Below, in pieces: positions 48,580-60,238 of a DNA stretch of 64,000 nucleotides. This DNA is from Cryptomeria japonica (taxonomy: Eukaryota > Streptophyta > Pinopsida > Cupressales > Cupressaceae). The stretch covers positions 227,512,915 through 227,576,914 of the forward strand of contig NC_081410.1 in assembly GCF_030272615.1 (NCBI RefSeq), written 5' to 3'. The number at the start of each line of letters is the position of its first letter. Position 1 is the first letter of the stretch. The position numbers were made by a program, and so were the translations under genes. Below the pieces are notes generated by a model. That model saw only the letters and a list, made by a program, of their open reading frames with translations. It searched no databases and was not told the DNA's origin.

Positions 48580-50351
48580 ATTAAATAAAAAAAATTAAAA
48601 AAACAAAAACAAAAACGTAAGCAACCACTGTTGCCATGCAGCCCCTTAAAAGGGAGGCAATGGCATATGGGGGCCACGACGTGGTCCCCCCTCCCCCTCA
48701 CACATAAAAAAATAATTTTTTAATAATTTTTTCTCTTTTACACCAATTTCTAGAACAAAACAAAAACCTAGAATATATATATAACCAAAAAATTAAAATG
48801 TAAACCCAGCAACCATTTAGACAGCAATTTTCCTTTTGACAACAAACTTTATTTTTTTTAAACAAGGTTTTGCAAAAACATACAGGGTAAACCATTTTTT
48901 TTTCTTCCTGATTTTTTAAACACCCAACAAATTTAACACAACCGAATTCCCAGGTATGCCCAAAATAGGAAAAAATTTGGCAGCATAATCCCCCCATTTT
49001 CAACAATGGAGAAATTTAATCTGAACAAATAATAGATAAATCTAAAATACTAATTTAAATTTCATTCAAACACACCCACAAACTTACAGAGAGCTCATTT
49101 TAAACCAAGTTTTTACAAAAATAAAAGATTCAAAACACCAACCTAGTAAGCTTTCCAGGAAGAACAAAGTTTGGAGATGAGCAAGCCTCCAACTTCAAAC
49201 CAGAATCTCCAACCAAAATTTCTCCAGCCAAAATCACACACACAAAAATTTCTAGAAAATATTTTCCCCCAAATGCAGAATGAAATAGTTTGAAAGAAAT
49301 TTTTACATTATATAGAATTTCCTTTTCAAAAATATCCCTTTTAGGTCAAATTTATGTTTTAAATGAAAAATAGAAAATTTCAGTTTCTTTTTCCAAAACA
49401 ACAACTTTTTAATTTAAATTTTCAAATTGAAAAGAATTCTTCCTTTTTTTCAAAAATGAAAATCAATTTAACAATTAAAGGTAAAATAACTTTATCCTTT
49501 TTTAAAAAAATCAAATGAAAACGCAATATAAAATTTCCTAAATAATTCAACAATTCGTTTTTTAACTAATCAAATAAAATAATCAGTTAATCTATTAAAC
49601 ATAAAAAATACACTTACTCATTTATTTCTAAATTAATTTTACAAATGCAATATTTATTAATTATTAATATCCATAGGGTACTAATAATTAATTACTCATT
49701 AAAAATCATAAGCAAGAATAATTTAAATTCATGAATGCATAACACGTAAATCAATAAAATGAAGTAGAGACATGACCCACATACCAACAAAAGGAAGGTT
49801 GACAGACGATTGACAATGCTCAGTGAAGAGCAAGACTAAGGGTGAAACTTAGGGCCTTAAGACTATCTCCTCCACTTCCATCGGATTATTTAGGTATGCT
49901 CAGACCTGTGGAACCAGGTGAAGTCAGTACCTTGTACATGCAATTCCTGCATCACCAAACCACACATACATCTATATATTCAAACACAATAGACACACCG
50001 ACGAAGGAGAATCATGACATTCCCTATCTCACTGAAGTGAGTGAAGAAAAATCATCTCCTTGCACCCCATACACTTTCACACAAACATGATAACATATAC
50101 ATAATGCATCTCATGCATAAAGTAAATGTGTTATTTCATGGTCAATAATCCAATAAAATTAACATCTAGCCATCAATAAAGAAATATTGCATAAACAACA
50201 TCCACTAAATCTCAAATCAAAGCATAAAACGATATAGCATAATATCTGGATAAAACATCACCATATAAAATATCCAATAATATCTACTAAAAAAAGTCAA
50301 CCATAGTCAAAATAAGTATCTAAAAATTCTGATCGAGGGAGGGGTACTACA

Positions 50352-50689
50352 TGATTGCCTTTAAGACAACATCAATAAGATATACATTCATTTTGATTCC
50401 ATTGTAGACACAATTGCAAGTGAGACAAAAGAAATATTAGGTAATATAAATGATACCTCACTTCCTCTTGGTTGATCACCACCATGATGGTTATCCCCAT
50501 GATTACTTAAATTTCATTTTCTTGCAACCTTCTTAGGAATATCACTTTCCTTCCTCCCTAGATCAAATACTTGAATCTTATACTATTACCTCAATTACAA
50601 TCATAAAATATCATCGTGATCCAATACTCTTCTTCATCTCAAAGTAGCATGTAGAGGAGGCCAATTGTATCTTTGTTCTTTGTTGTACT
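50352..50689. other. AT-rich sequence right of solo LTR F
   Basis: Follows the TGATT duplication. No clear ORF; probably a distal, unrecognisable part of the PPR-like pseudogene or its flank. Confidence 0.3.
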
Positions 50690-53189
50690 CTTCATTCAAA
50701 TTCCATAATGAAAGACCATTTTACACGAGCACATCATTGTTCAAGTTCAAATGCACTAAGAAATGAAACATATACAATTTTCTTGACATTCAAAACCACA
50801 AAAGAAGAGTTCCCTTGGCCAACAATACAAACAACTTGTGAAAATAGTTCTTCTCTCTTTTGTTAGCTTTATCTTCTATAAAATTCTTCTTTTCCATGTC
50901 AACTAAGAAGATTTTGACCGAATATTTTGAAATTTGGTTTTTATATTTACCATTGCATTTGTTTTGGAAGTTTGAAGGCCTTTCCAATAGGTCCATTTTG
51001 TACATCGTGCAATCATTCTAATTCATTCCTCGAGATGACATCTCTTTGACAAATTCTATTAAACACTTTGCTATTATGTATCACATTAGATGACATCGCT
51101 TCAAGGCATTTTGACAAATGATTCATGTGCTTTCTCTAACCTTCCACATTATGCATACATGTCTATCTGATAAAACATTCTTTTAAGATTTAGAGGACAT
51201 CCATACCCTACCGTAGAACTCCCTTACTTTTGTGGGTGATTAAGATGCTGAGTTTAAATTTACTTTACTAGTCGTATTTTCTTGAAAGTTTTTTAAAGCC
51301 TTTTCATAAATCCATTTTGCATGATCCCTAAGATTTTTGCCTTCGGTGAGATGATATCTCATTGAGGCATTCTCTCACACGTGACACAATTTAGGTACTT
51401 TGTCTTTGCTACCAACTTTTGCATGCATGTCAAAAATGACATTTGCATCAACAATGTCTAAGAAATTCTCCTTTTCTTGCTTCACAGAGAAAGGTGGTGG
51501 AATTTGTGGAATTTGGCTATTAGACATTTGCATTTGCTTGAAAGTTTGTATAGATTTTTCAATGGTCCTATTTTGTGCATATCCCACAATTATTTTTCAT
51601 GACGTGTTTTATGAACAATGCCACAGGCTTGAAGGAGGTTGGAAAACGATATGGAGAAGATTTGCACTTTCAAATTGTACTTTCTTGAAAGTTTTTAAAG
51701 CCTTTTCAACAAATCCAATTGGTACATAAACTTGAGGGTCTCCATCGAACAACTAACATGCTTTGAGTATGCTTTCCATGTAATAGTCATGGCTTCTCAA
51801 TTTTGTGTGAGATTTGGTTCCAATTGGTGCACATGTTACAATGATTGTGTTGCATGTGATGACATCTCTTCAAAGCATCTTGTCAAACAGTTTGACTGCA
51901 TTTGGTCAAAGCATTTCACACTTTTCATGCATGCCTATATGGCAGTTGCAACTCCAATGGTGAATAGAGGATGCTAGCAATGCTTAGTTATGTATTGCTT
52001 GAAATCTATTTAAAGTCTTCTTCACAAGTGTGTTTTGGCACATATTCTGTAATTATTGCATCTCATGAGATGAAATTCCTTTGTAGTTTTCTATTCAACA
52101 ATCTACATGTCTTTTTAGATTTGTATATATCATAAAATCTCTCTATTTCATGGGATGACATCTTTTTGAAATATTTTGTCAAACTATTCATGAGGCTTGT
52201 TTCTCCTTCCACGCTATAATACACAACTAACCAATGTATAACTTCTTGGGTAGTTATAGTAATTACATCATCTATTCCACTTTTGGCCTTTTGAACCATT
52301 TGGGTAACTTAGTTGAATGGTTGATAGAAGATCTTTGCTACTTTGGCAAAGCGCACCAGCTTACCGAAGGTTTTAATAATCTTTCATGTTGGTAGTTTGG
52401 CTTGATTTGATAACTAAGCGAAAAGGTCAATGACATACAACATATATTTATTTTTATTGGTGTTGGAAGGTTCATATAAAATTTCATTGGTGACTTTAAA
52501 TGCTTTAGGATGCTAGCAACAACACTGATTCAACCTTCGTACTTCATGTTGGCACTTTGAAGTACTATTTTTCCTTGTAGGCACTTAAACAACTATCCAC
52601 AATTTTTATCAACAATCAAAATGAATTTAGTAACATAAATGAGAATGTCAATAGTCTTTTCTCATCCTCTTTAATTGTAGTTTGGAGAGAGTTATCAACT
52701 TTGTATTGGTTTGTAGGATTACTTTCACAACCTAACCAAGTCACTGATTCAGTTGTCCTCATTAGTGTTGAGACGTTGATTCACAACTTTATCGATGGTA
52801 TATATCACTTTGAAAAGTCACTAAAAATACCAAATTAACAATATTATTTATTTATTATCGATGTGAATCGGTTCAGGCTGCATGTTAGTGTTTTGTTCAC
52901 TTGGATAAAATATGCGATGTACCAAAGCATAGACATTTGCCTTGCCTTGTACAACTTATTCTATCAAACTTCTTTTAGATATTCTTTCAAATAGTGCACA
53001 CTTTGCGAATGCCTTTACAATTTGCATGCATTTTTAGCAATGCACTTGTAACTACAACACCCAATAAAATTCCTTTATGGCTTCATTCTTTGATGGATGC
53101 CTAGATACATTGTTGAAAAAATCTCAACATTGCTTAGAGAGAAAGGAGTTGACAAAGGTTGATGATTCTACTTCACAATTGTTGCTCAC
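50690..53189 (-). pseudogene. Pentatricopeptide-repeat (PPR, PLS type) gene relic
   Basis: Several minus-strand segments in different frames keep PPR signatures in order: LTKYFKKMSSHEIERFYD (about 52150), KLFDKM then RDVITCNTII (about 51870), PIGFVEKALKTFKKVQ (about 51690), IVGYAQNRTIEKSIQTFKQM (51530-51590), DMHAKVGSKDKVPKL (about 51400), YEKALKNFQ (about 51285), NVLSDRHVCIMWKV (about 51160), and RICQRDVISRNE followed by VQNGPIGKAFKLPKQMQ (about 50955-51040). These match degenerate forms of the plant PLS consensus (MYAKCGS, RDVVSWN, GYAQNG). Such proteins bind organellar RNA. The gene is heavily broken by stops and frameshifts, with no sign of introns, so it may be a processed copy. A DYW tail was not recognised. 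Confidence 0.7.
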
Positions 53190-53321
53190 TGTTTTGGGTG
53201 AAAATAGAATCGGGTAGTTTTAGGACCAAACCCCACTTTCATCAAACATTGGAATATGAAAGCTCCTAGAGGAGTGATCCTCCTTGACTAATGATTCTGA
53301 AAGAGAGTCTAGGGATACTTA
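53190..53321 (-). repeat. Possible outer part of element H LTR
   Basis: Begins TGTTTTGGGTGAAAATAGAA, which resembles the start of the element A LTR (GGAAAATCGAACCC after TGT), and would continue at 60239 after the C2 insertion. The start point is uncertain. Confidence 0.4.
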
Positions 53322-54258
53322 TGTTGGAATCCAATAAAACTGAGAGGGGGGGTGAATCAATGTTATACCGAAATGATTAATTTTAGCCTTATTAAAACAT
53401 GCATACACCAACTGGTATACCGGTACATACATAATTGAAAGAATTAAAGCAACCAATAAGCCAATCACATAAATGAGAACCATAACACACAGATTTATAC
53501 ATGGAAAACCTCAAAGAGGAAAAACCACGGTGGGATATGTGACCCACAATATCAATCCACTGTCCATATGAAGAGATATTACAAAATATGAGGGGCCTAC
53601 ACTTGCAGGAAGGCTTACAGCCTAGAGCACACTGCTCAATCACAAAAGGAGCCTCACTGACTACATAAAATTCCAGACTACAATCTGGAGAAGTGTTGAA
53701 TTGCTAAGATAGCATCTTCTATGCCTAAATACAGTTCTAGTTTAAGCTCTATCTGTTTCGATCTGAAACCCTAAACCCTTTACCGGAATAACCCTTACAT
53801 AAATATCCTCACATACATAATTTCTCTAATATATTTCGCATCATATTACATTCGCATATCCATAATCTCCTATCTCATGTCTATATCAAAATGATCTATC
53901 AAACTGACCTATATACCCTATACAAATTATCATGCCTTATGTCAGCTTACAAAGATATATACAATATCAAATTACATGTTGGCCATATAACATAAATGCC
54001 TAAATATTAAAACCAATTGTCGATGCCGATTCCAAGATATATCGGCCTCCAATACCAATAATCTTTACTAAACCATGTCGACCTGGATTGCTAGTAACCA
54101 AAGAAATCCTTTTGTCCTGTCAGTGATGGTGCCGATGTAATATCTATGAAGTGCTTGTCGGTACACAACTGAACAAAAACATGAAGCTAGAACACAATAC
54201 CATGTTGCCATCAATGACAACATAGTGAAACCAACTAATTGAGTGTCAATTGCCAACA
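53322..54258 (-). repeat. Element C2 3' LTR (937 bp)
   Basis: Plus strand TGTTGGAATCC ... ATTGCCAACA, with G-run box GAGAGGGGGGGTGAATC near 53340 and GAAAAACCACGGTGG near 53520. Confidence 0.87.
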
Positions 54259-54274
54259 ATCTCCCCATTTGGCA
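54259..54274 (-). other. Element C2 polypurine tract
   Basis: The minus strand reads CCAAATGGGGAGAT next to the LTR terminus, parallel to C1. Confidence 0.7.
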
Positions 54275-54559
54275 TTGATGGCAATACTCATATGAAGAAT
54301 GGTCAAGGTTTCATCTGTCAATTTCATCATGTCCTGCTCCCCCTGAGCTGAATATGATCCATTAATGCAAAATACTCCATAATTCCATAACTATAACTCC
54401 CATATCTCCATAACTCCCCCTAATGTATACAACTCCTTTTATTCTTTTTCACATCTATATCACTCCCCCTTTGACATCAATGCCATCAAAAATTCTAAAA
54501 AGAATATCAAAGAAAAAGAACTATACAATGAATATCCCAAATGTCTTACCGGAGCTTAA

Positions 54560-57500
54560 CAAATTTCAAAATTTTTGGATAAGCCTTCTCCAATAGCTCA
54601 AGATAAGTATCCTAACCTGTTTTGAATGTGCCAGAAATAGATACAAGTCCACTCAATATATGTGCAAATGACTCTTTCTCATTTACCTCTATCGGTGTAG
54701 GCTTTCCCACCATATCCATGCATTCTTTCTTATGTACATTGAGTGAATCCAACTAGGGACTCACCAAGCCTCTCAGAATTCTAGCTCTTCTTATTATTTT
54801 GTCTCTTTCCTTCTCAAGAACATAAATTTGGTTCTCCAAAATAAAAACATGACCATCAATTGATGTAGTCAATGAAATCAATCTGTCAAAAGAATTAGCT
54901 ATATTTGCAATTTTCTCCCGAAGTTATTTTATCTTCTTATCCACATTAGCTATAAGTATATCAGTGTTACAACATACCCTATATATATTTGTACATTGCT
55001 TCAAAGAATTTTCTATTAGTTTCAGCTTCTCATCAATCTTCTTCTTCACATATTCAATTACCTGATCAAATGCAGCTCTCTTAGCCTGAGTAAACCTCTC
55101 TAGTGCTTCTCAGATTGAAATTTGTTGTAAGGATTGAAAATCCTTTGAAATATGCTTAGTAATTGTTTAAGCTTTCCGGATGGGCTTGCTTCATTTTCAA
55201 TCTTGCACTCTGGGACTAGTCTGTGTAGAACAGTGATTGATTGATCAATAATCCTTTTATCTGTGGATCCCTCCTTCATTAGTTTGTGTGTTGCCATCAT
55301 CGTGAGTTCAGTAGGACTCATCTTTGTTATATTTTTCTTTTCAACCTGTGAGGTGTCAATTGACAACAATGATGGACCAACTATCGGTTTCCTGCCAGAT
55401 TCCCCTTTCTTCTCTTCTAAAGATTTATCCTTTATAACTTCCTCACTTGCACAGGTGGCTTTGCCACATGGTGCAGTCTGTGTAACTGTCGGTTCCTCTG
55501 TAGGAACTATAACCTCAACCTTTACATTTGTATCCAGAGGACTTTATCCTCAATATTATTATCTTGTACAATATTAACTTGTTCACTCTCTGTATTAACC
55601 GGTATCTCAATATTTGTTTGTACATCTATATTTACCAGGGGCTCAATTTCCACTATCTTAATATTTTTTTAAATGAGGGTGAAGTACCCATAATCCTCTT
55701 TCCTTTTCCTTCAACTGGGGTATCTACAGTGTTTGTCTTGGTTTCTGGTGAAGTAAAGAATCCTCTGTTCTCTCCAATAAATTTAACCCATGCTTTTTGA
55801 GTCTCCTTTATTATTTCATTTACTCTTCCTAGCATTAGACTAGTTGTTTTATGTTTGCTATTGAAATTTTTTATATCTACCACCTCAAATATCTTTTCCA
55901 TTTCATCTGGAGCAATAGTAACACAAATAGATAATAGCTCTTGAATTTTTTATATGCTTATCTTCTTGCATAGCTGACAATCTTCTAGCATCTAACATAT
56001 TATACAATTCAGCCGGTATTTGATTTTCTATTTATATTGAGGCTTTCTTATACATATCCAAGTATAATAAGACTACTTCCTCTACCTCTCTTTGTTCATC
56101 ATCCTCTTAGTGTTCATAATAAAATTGAGCATTCTTCAACATGCCATCCTTAGTGATTTCATCTACTAATTCTGCACAAGTTTTAGGTGGTATGATAGTC
56201 ACATTATCAGATTCAACTGCTAAGTCGATGCCACTCTTCTTCTTCATCTTTGTAGTACTGGATGCAGCTGAAGGTGTTGCCTTTGGTGCTTTCTTTTGTG
56301 CCAGTATTTTGATTGTAACCTTTCTAACTGGTTTCTTTTTAGCTTCAACCTTTGTTTCCTTTGTTTTCTTCCTAACAACCCTCTTAAATGCCAACGGTGT
56401 GTCATCCGTAGATTTTGATTCTGCAGTAATAGGCTCAATATGTACTTCAGGATTCTTCCTCTTCCTACCTTTCTCCGGGATAGCATCAATTAATGCTTTA
56501 ATGTCCTTTGATACTTTCTCCACAAATTTTCTTACTTTCCCTTCCTGATTCTATCGTTTCTTCCAGTTGAACTATGTTTCAACCTCTTGTGTTTTCTGTT
56601 GTGCAGTACCACAGGGCTTCTCTGCCTCATCAATAGGTGCATCAATTAACATTTTTGCAAAAGCATCAAGAATCTGTGCATCCACCTCATAGCCCATTTC
56701 TTCAATCCAAATCTTTTGGGTCTTAATTGCATCCATAAGTGTTTCATCCTTCTTTACCATGAAGCATATGTCGGTTGAATATTTTTGTACAATATGCTCG
56801 AGTACCCTTACCCTAGACCTCATAGATTTCTGGAATGCTTTAAAATATCCCCATACCTTATCATCTCTCTGACTTCCTAAGGTAGCAATTGACTATTTCA
56901 ATTGTATCCTTACCGAGATGTCAAATGCCCATTGCCTTTTACCAAAACTGGGTGTATCATTCATGAAATATAACATCAAGCAAACTATCAATTTTCCATA
57001 CTGGAATTTACCCTTCTTTTCACCCTTAATTTTTCCTAGGTTATTAACAACTCATCTAGCATCCAACCACATAGATCCAATTTTACATTCTCTCTCATTA
57101 TTTTGTATGCAGACAAAATGCATGAACTGGAAACAGAATTCAGTCGGTTTGACTGAGTTACCTTATACCCGTTGATCATGCTACCGAATTTGATGTTCGT
57201 GTCAGTAATAGTGCTCACTCTCATGGATCTCCTGTCACATGTCGCACTGGTGATCTTGTTCACGAAATCATTTGAAACCTTTTTGTTTGGATGTTTCCCA
57301 ACTGATGGTAAACCAGTGATTGCCCGAATGGCTTCCTTGGTGATTTTGTAAGGGTTGTTTAGCCATATAAATTCCCCATGTACTCTGCTCAAAACATATC
57401 TGATTATTTCATCTTCAAATTTTGGAATATCCAGAATGTCAGTAAACCCTAGGTCTTCAATATGCTTGAATATTGGTTTGATCTTTCCAGATTCTCCCAT

Positions 57501-57743
57501 CAGCTCACTTATATACATGCCCTCAATTTCAGAAGTTCCCAAGTCCTCAATGTGACAGTGAATATATGCCCTAACATCTTCTACATAGACAACTCCCTAC
57601 AAAATGCGAGAAAATACTCCAACCAAATCTTCCAGGGTAGCCACATGTGGATACTACTTGAATATTGTCCTAGGGCAGTCCTTCACCTCTACTACAGCCG
57701 GATTTGCAACAAAAATAAGAATAGATGATGATCTTGCTTCCAT
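54560..57743 (-). pseudogene. Element C2 ORF2: same unknown family as C1 ORF2
   Basis: Starts at the Met at 57743 (MEARSSSILIF). The block 57036-57542 is open and closely parallels C1: DVRAYIHC just upstream, IEDLGFTDILDI, DEIIRYVLSRVHGEFIWL, PYKITKEAIRAITGLPSVG, SMRVSTITDTN, YKVTQSNRLN, SSCILSAY. Further pieces are at 56572-56823 (STDICFMVKKDETLMDAI, as in C1), 56107-56523 (Lys-rich linker, then AELVDEITKDGMLKNAQFYY, again as in C1) and 55100-55369. Frameshifts and stops separate the pieces. No catalytic signature was recognised. Colinear conservation over about 1000 codons shows ORF2 is a real ancestral gene. Confidence 0.72.
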
Positions 57744-58159
57744 GTTTAAAGATAAATACCTTTTGATCGCTCTCGGTGAAAACCTCCAACAAATTCTTCC
57801 AAACATCGGTGAAATCGCTCAAGAAGAAATCTGATTACTCTGAATTGCCTTTGATTTCTCTTAGTCGCTCTTAATTGCTCTGAAATCTCTTCTGAATGCA
57901 AGGTGATCAATAATTAATTCAATTCGACCTCTTAACCTTCGAGAAAAACCCTAATCTTCCATTGAAATAAATGATTACTGGTGAAAGATACCAGATCTCA
58001 CACAGAACATATCCATGTCGGATAATCATCTCCAATATCTGGAACCTCTTCCCGAGGCATATGTAGCATCTTCATGATTTTTGCCTACCCCTAAGGCATC
58101 TTCCTTAGTTACCGGATGAGCTACTTGTCGATGTAAGAGCAACCTCCTCTACCGGATAA

Positions 58160-59220
58160 GTAATCAGGACATTCTCATTTGATGATTGTTCTTCAATCTT
58201 CCTAACCTATCTCTGAGTATGATCTTGTCGGATCTCACTAACCTTATTTTTTCCTTTCTCATTTGATCCTCCATTACCAACCGATGGATTTCTGCTTCTA
58301 CAGAATTTAGCAATATGTCCAACCTCATTACATGCATAACATGTGCCATTGTTCCTTTGAATTGCTTTGCTAAAACCAGTGAAATTGCTTGACCTGTACT
58401 GATTATCCACATGTCCAAATTTTCCACATGCATAGCATTTAACATTCATTTTGCATTCTTATGTTTTATGACCATACTTATTGCATTTGGAACATTTACC
58501 GGGAGCAGAATCAGGGTTCTGATTTGAGCTCTGTTTCTACATTGTCTAGCCATGTGACCAAATCTATTGCAAACAAAACATCTATCATTGAATTTATAAG
58601 AATTAAATCTCCTTACCGGTGCCTTATAGTTTTGATCTTCATTAGCAGTACTAGAACTCTATCCTTTCTCAAATCCAAGTCCACTAGAATCACCAATCTG
58701 CCTTTGTCTCTTCAATAACTCATCTAGTTAAGTTGAGCTAATATTGATTTTTTCTTTATACTCATTTGTCGTAGTTAGATCTTCTCTCATAATTATCATT
58801 TGTCTCTCAATCTCTTATTCATTACTCTAGGATTGTACTAAATTAGTTCTCAACATATCATTCTCATGAACCAACCTACCACATTCTTCAAATTTTTTCT
58901 TCAGGGACACAACGAGATTGTCTTCCTTTTTCTTTCTATCCTCAATCTCCTTAGACATCGTCATAGTTATAACTTGCATTTCATTTTTAATAACCATGTT
59001 CTCCTGACTCAATTTTTGATATTATTCCTTAAGTGCATCTTTCTCTTCATCATCCTGACTTTGGAAAAGTTCCTTCCTCCTAGTCTGAACCGATGATAGC
59101 CTCTCTTGTAGGACAAGAATGAATTCCTTAGCATAATTCAATTCATCTTGTAGCTTTAAGTTCTTCAACCTTTCAAATCATAATCTTCAAGTGTCATCTC
59201 AAGTTGCTTCTCCAAAGCCA
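58160..59220 (-). pseudogene. Element C2 ORF1: coiled-coil and zinc-knuckle protein (decayed)
   Basis: Coiled-coil segment at 58827-59012 (ECGRLVHENDMLRTNLVQS parallels C1). Knuckles: CFVCNRFGHMARQC (about 58560), a degenerate second one, CYACGKFGHVDNQY (about 58430) and CYACNEVGHIAKFC (about 58340). At least one frameshift lies between the coil and the knuckles. The same order and spacing as C1 ORF1 support a shared RNA-binding, Gag-like role. Confidence 0.72.
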
Positions 59221-59281
59221 TATCCATGGATTCCGGATTCAGGATCTTTCTCAAGCTGTTAGATTTCCTCTGAGGAACAAG

Positions 59282-59293
59282 GCTTTGATATCG
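59282..59293 (-). other. Element C2 primer-binding site (mutated)
   Basis: The minus strand reads CGATATCAAAGC against the initiator-Met TGGTATCAGAGC; all three differences are transitions. Confidence 0.65.
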
Positions 59294-59295
59294 AG

Positions 59296-60233
59296 TGTTG
59301 GAATCCAATAACATTGAGATGGGGGGCTAAATCAGTGTTATATCAGAATGATTAATTTTAGCCTTATTAAAACATGCATACACCAACCGGTATACCGATA
59401 CATACATAATTGAAAGAAGTAAAGCAACCAATAAGCCATTCACATAAATGAGAACCATAACACATAGATTTATACATGGAAAACCTCAAAGAGGAAAAGC
59501 CACGATGGGATTTGTGACCCACAATATCAATCTACTAGCCATATGAAGAGATATTACAAAAAATGAGGGGCCTGCACTTGTAGGAAGGCTTACAGCCTAT
59601 AGCACACTGCCCAATCACAAAAGGAGCCTCATTGACTATATAAAATTCTAGACTTCAATCCATAGAAGTGTTGAGCTGCTAATATAGCATCTTGTATGCC
59701 TGAATACAATTCCAGTTTAAGCTCTGTCTGTTCCGGTTTGAAACCCTAAACCCTTTACCAGAATAACCCTTACATAAATGTCCTCACATACATAATCTCT
59801 CTGATATATTTTGCATCATATTACATTCGCATATTCATAATCTCCTATCTCATGTCTATATCAAAATGATCTATTAAACTGACCTATATACCCTATACAA
59901 ATTATCAGGCCTTATGTCGGCTTACAAAGATATATACAATATCAAATTACATGTTGGCCAGATAACATAAATGCATAAATATAAAAACCAATTGCCGATG
60001 TCGGTTCCAAGATATGTCGGTCTCCAATACGGATAACCTTTACTAAACCATGTCAACCTACATTGCTAATAACCAAAGAAATCCTTATGTCCTGTCGATG
60101 TCGATGTCGGTGTAGTATCTGTGAAGTGTATGTCGGTACACAAATGAACAAAAACATGAAGTAGGAACACAATACCATGTTGCCATCAATGACAACATAG
60201 TGAAACCAACCAATTGAGTGTCAATTGCCAACA
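59296..60233 (-). repeat. Element C2 5' LTR (938 bp)
   Basis: Plus strand TGTTGGAATCC ... ATTGCCAACA; aligns along its full length with 53322-54258. Confidence 0.87.
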
Positions 60234-60238
60234 ACTTC

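Larger units (their letters stand above)
46216..50351. mobile_element. Solo LTR F, 4.1 kb, of a chromovirus-like family
   Basis: Starts TATAACGCCCCGCTAGG (first G lost from TGTAACGCC) and ends GGGAGGGGTACTACA. Flanks are TGATC (46211-46215) and TGATT (50352-50356), a 5-bp duplication with one C-to-T change. The terminal style and length resemble the B-family LTRs, but the body is different. It holds two long TA-rich microsatellites. No pol sequence accompanies it. Small ORFs inside (for example 46928-47269 minus and 49842-50090 plus) show no family signature. Confidence 0.65.
53322..60233 (-). mobile_element. Element C2: second complete pol-less LTR retrotransposon
   Basis: LTRs at 53322-54258 and 59296-60233, flanked by ACTTA (53317-53321) and ACTTC (60234-60238), a 5-bp duplication with one mismatch. 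Same plan and orientation as C1: primer site, ORF1 with coiled coil and zinc knuckles, ORF2, polypurine tract. The interior of about 5.0 kb has no pol. LTRs look about 93-95 percent identical. Coding regions are more damaged than in C1. C1 and C2 differ enough at protein level (roughly 60-65 percent in the conserved ORF2 core) to be separate subfamilies rather than duplicates. Confidence 0.85.

Noticed and set aside
56141..56548. 135-codon plus-strand ORF with membrane-like composition
   Set aside because: Antisense to the Lys-rich part of C2 ORF2; Phe, Ser and Val arise from reverse-complemented Lys, Thr and Glu codons.
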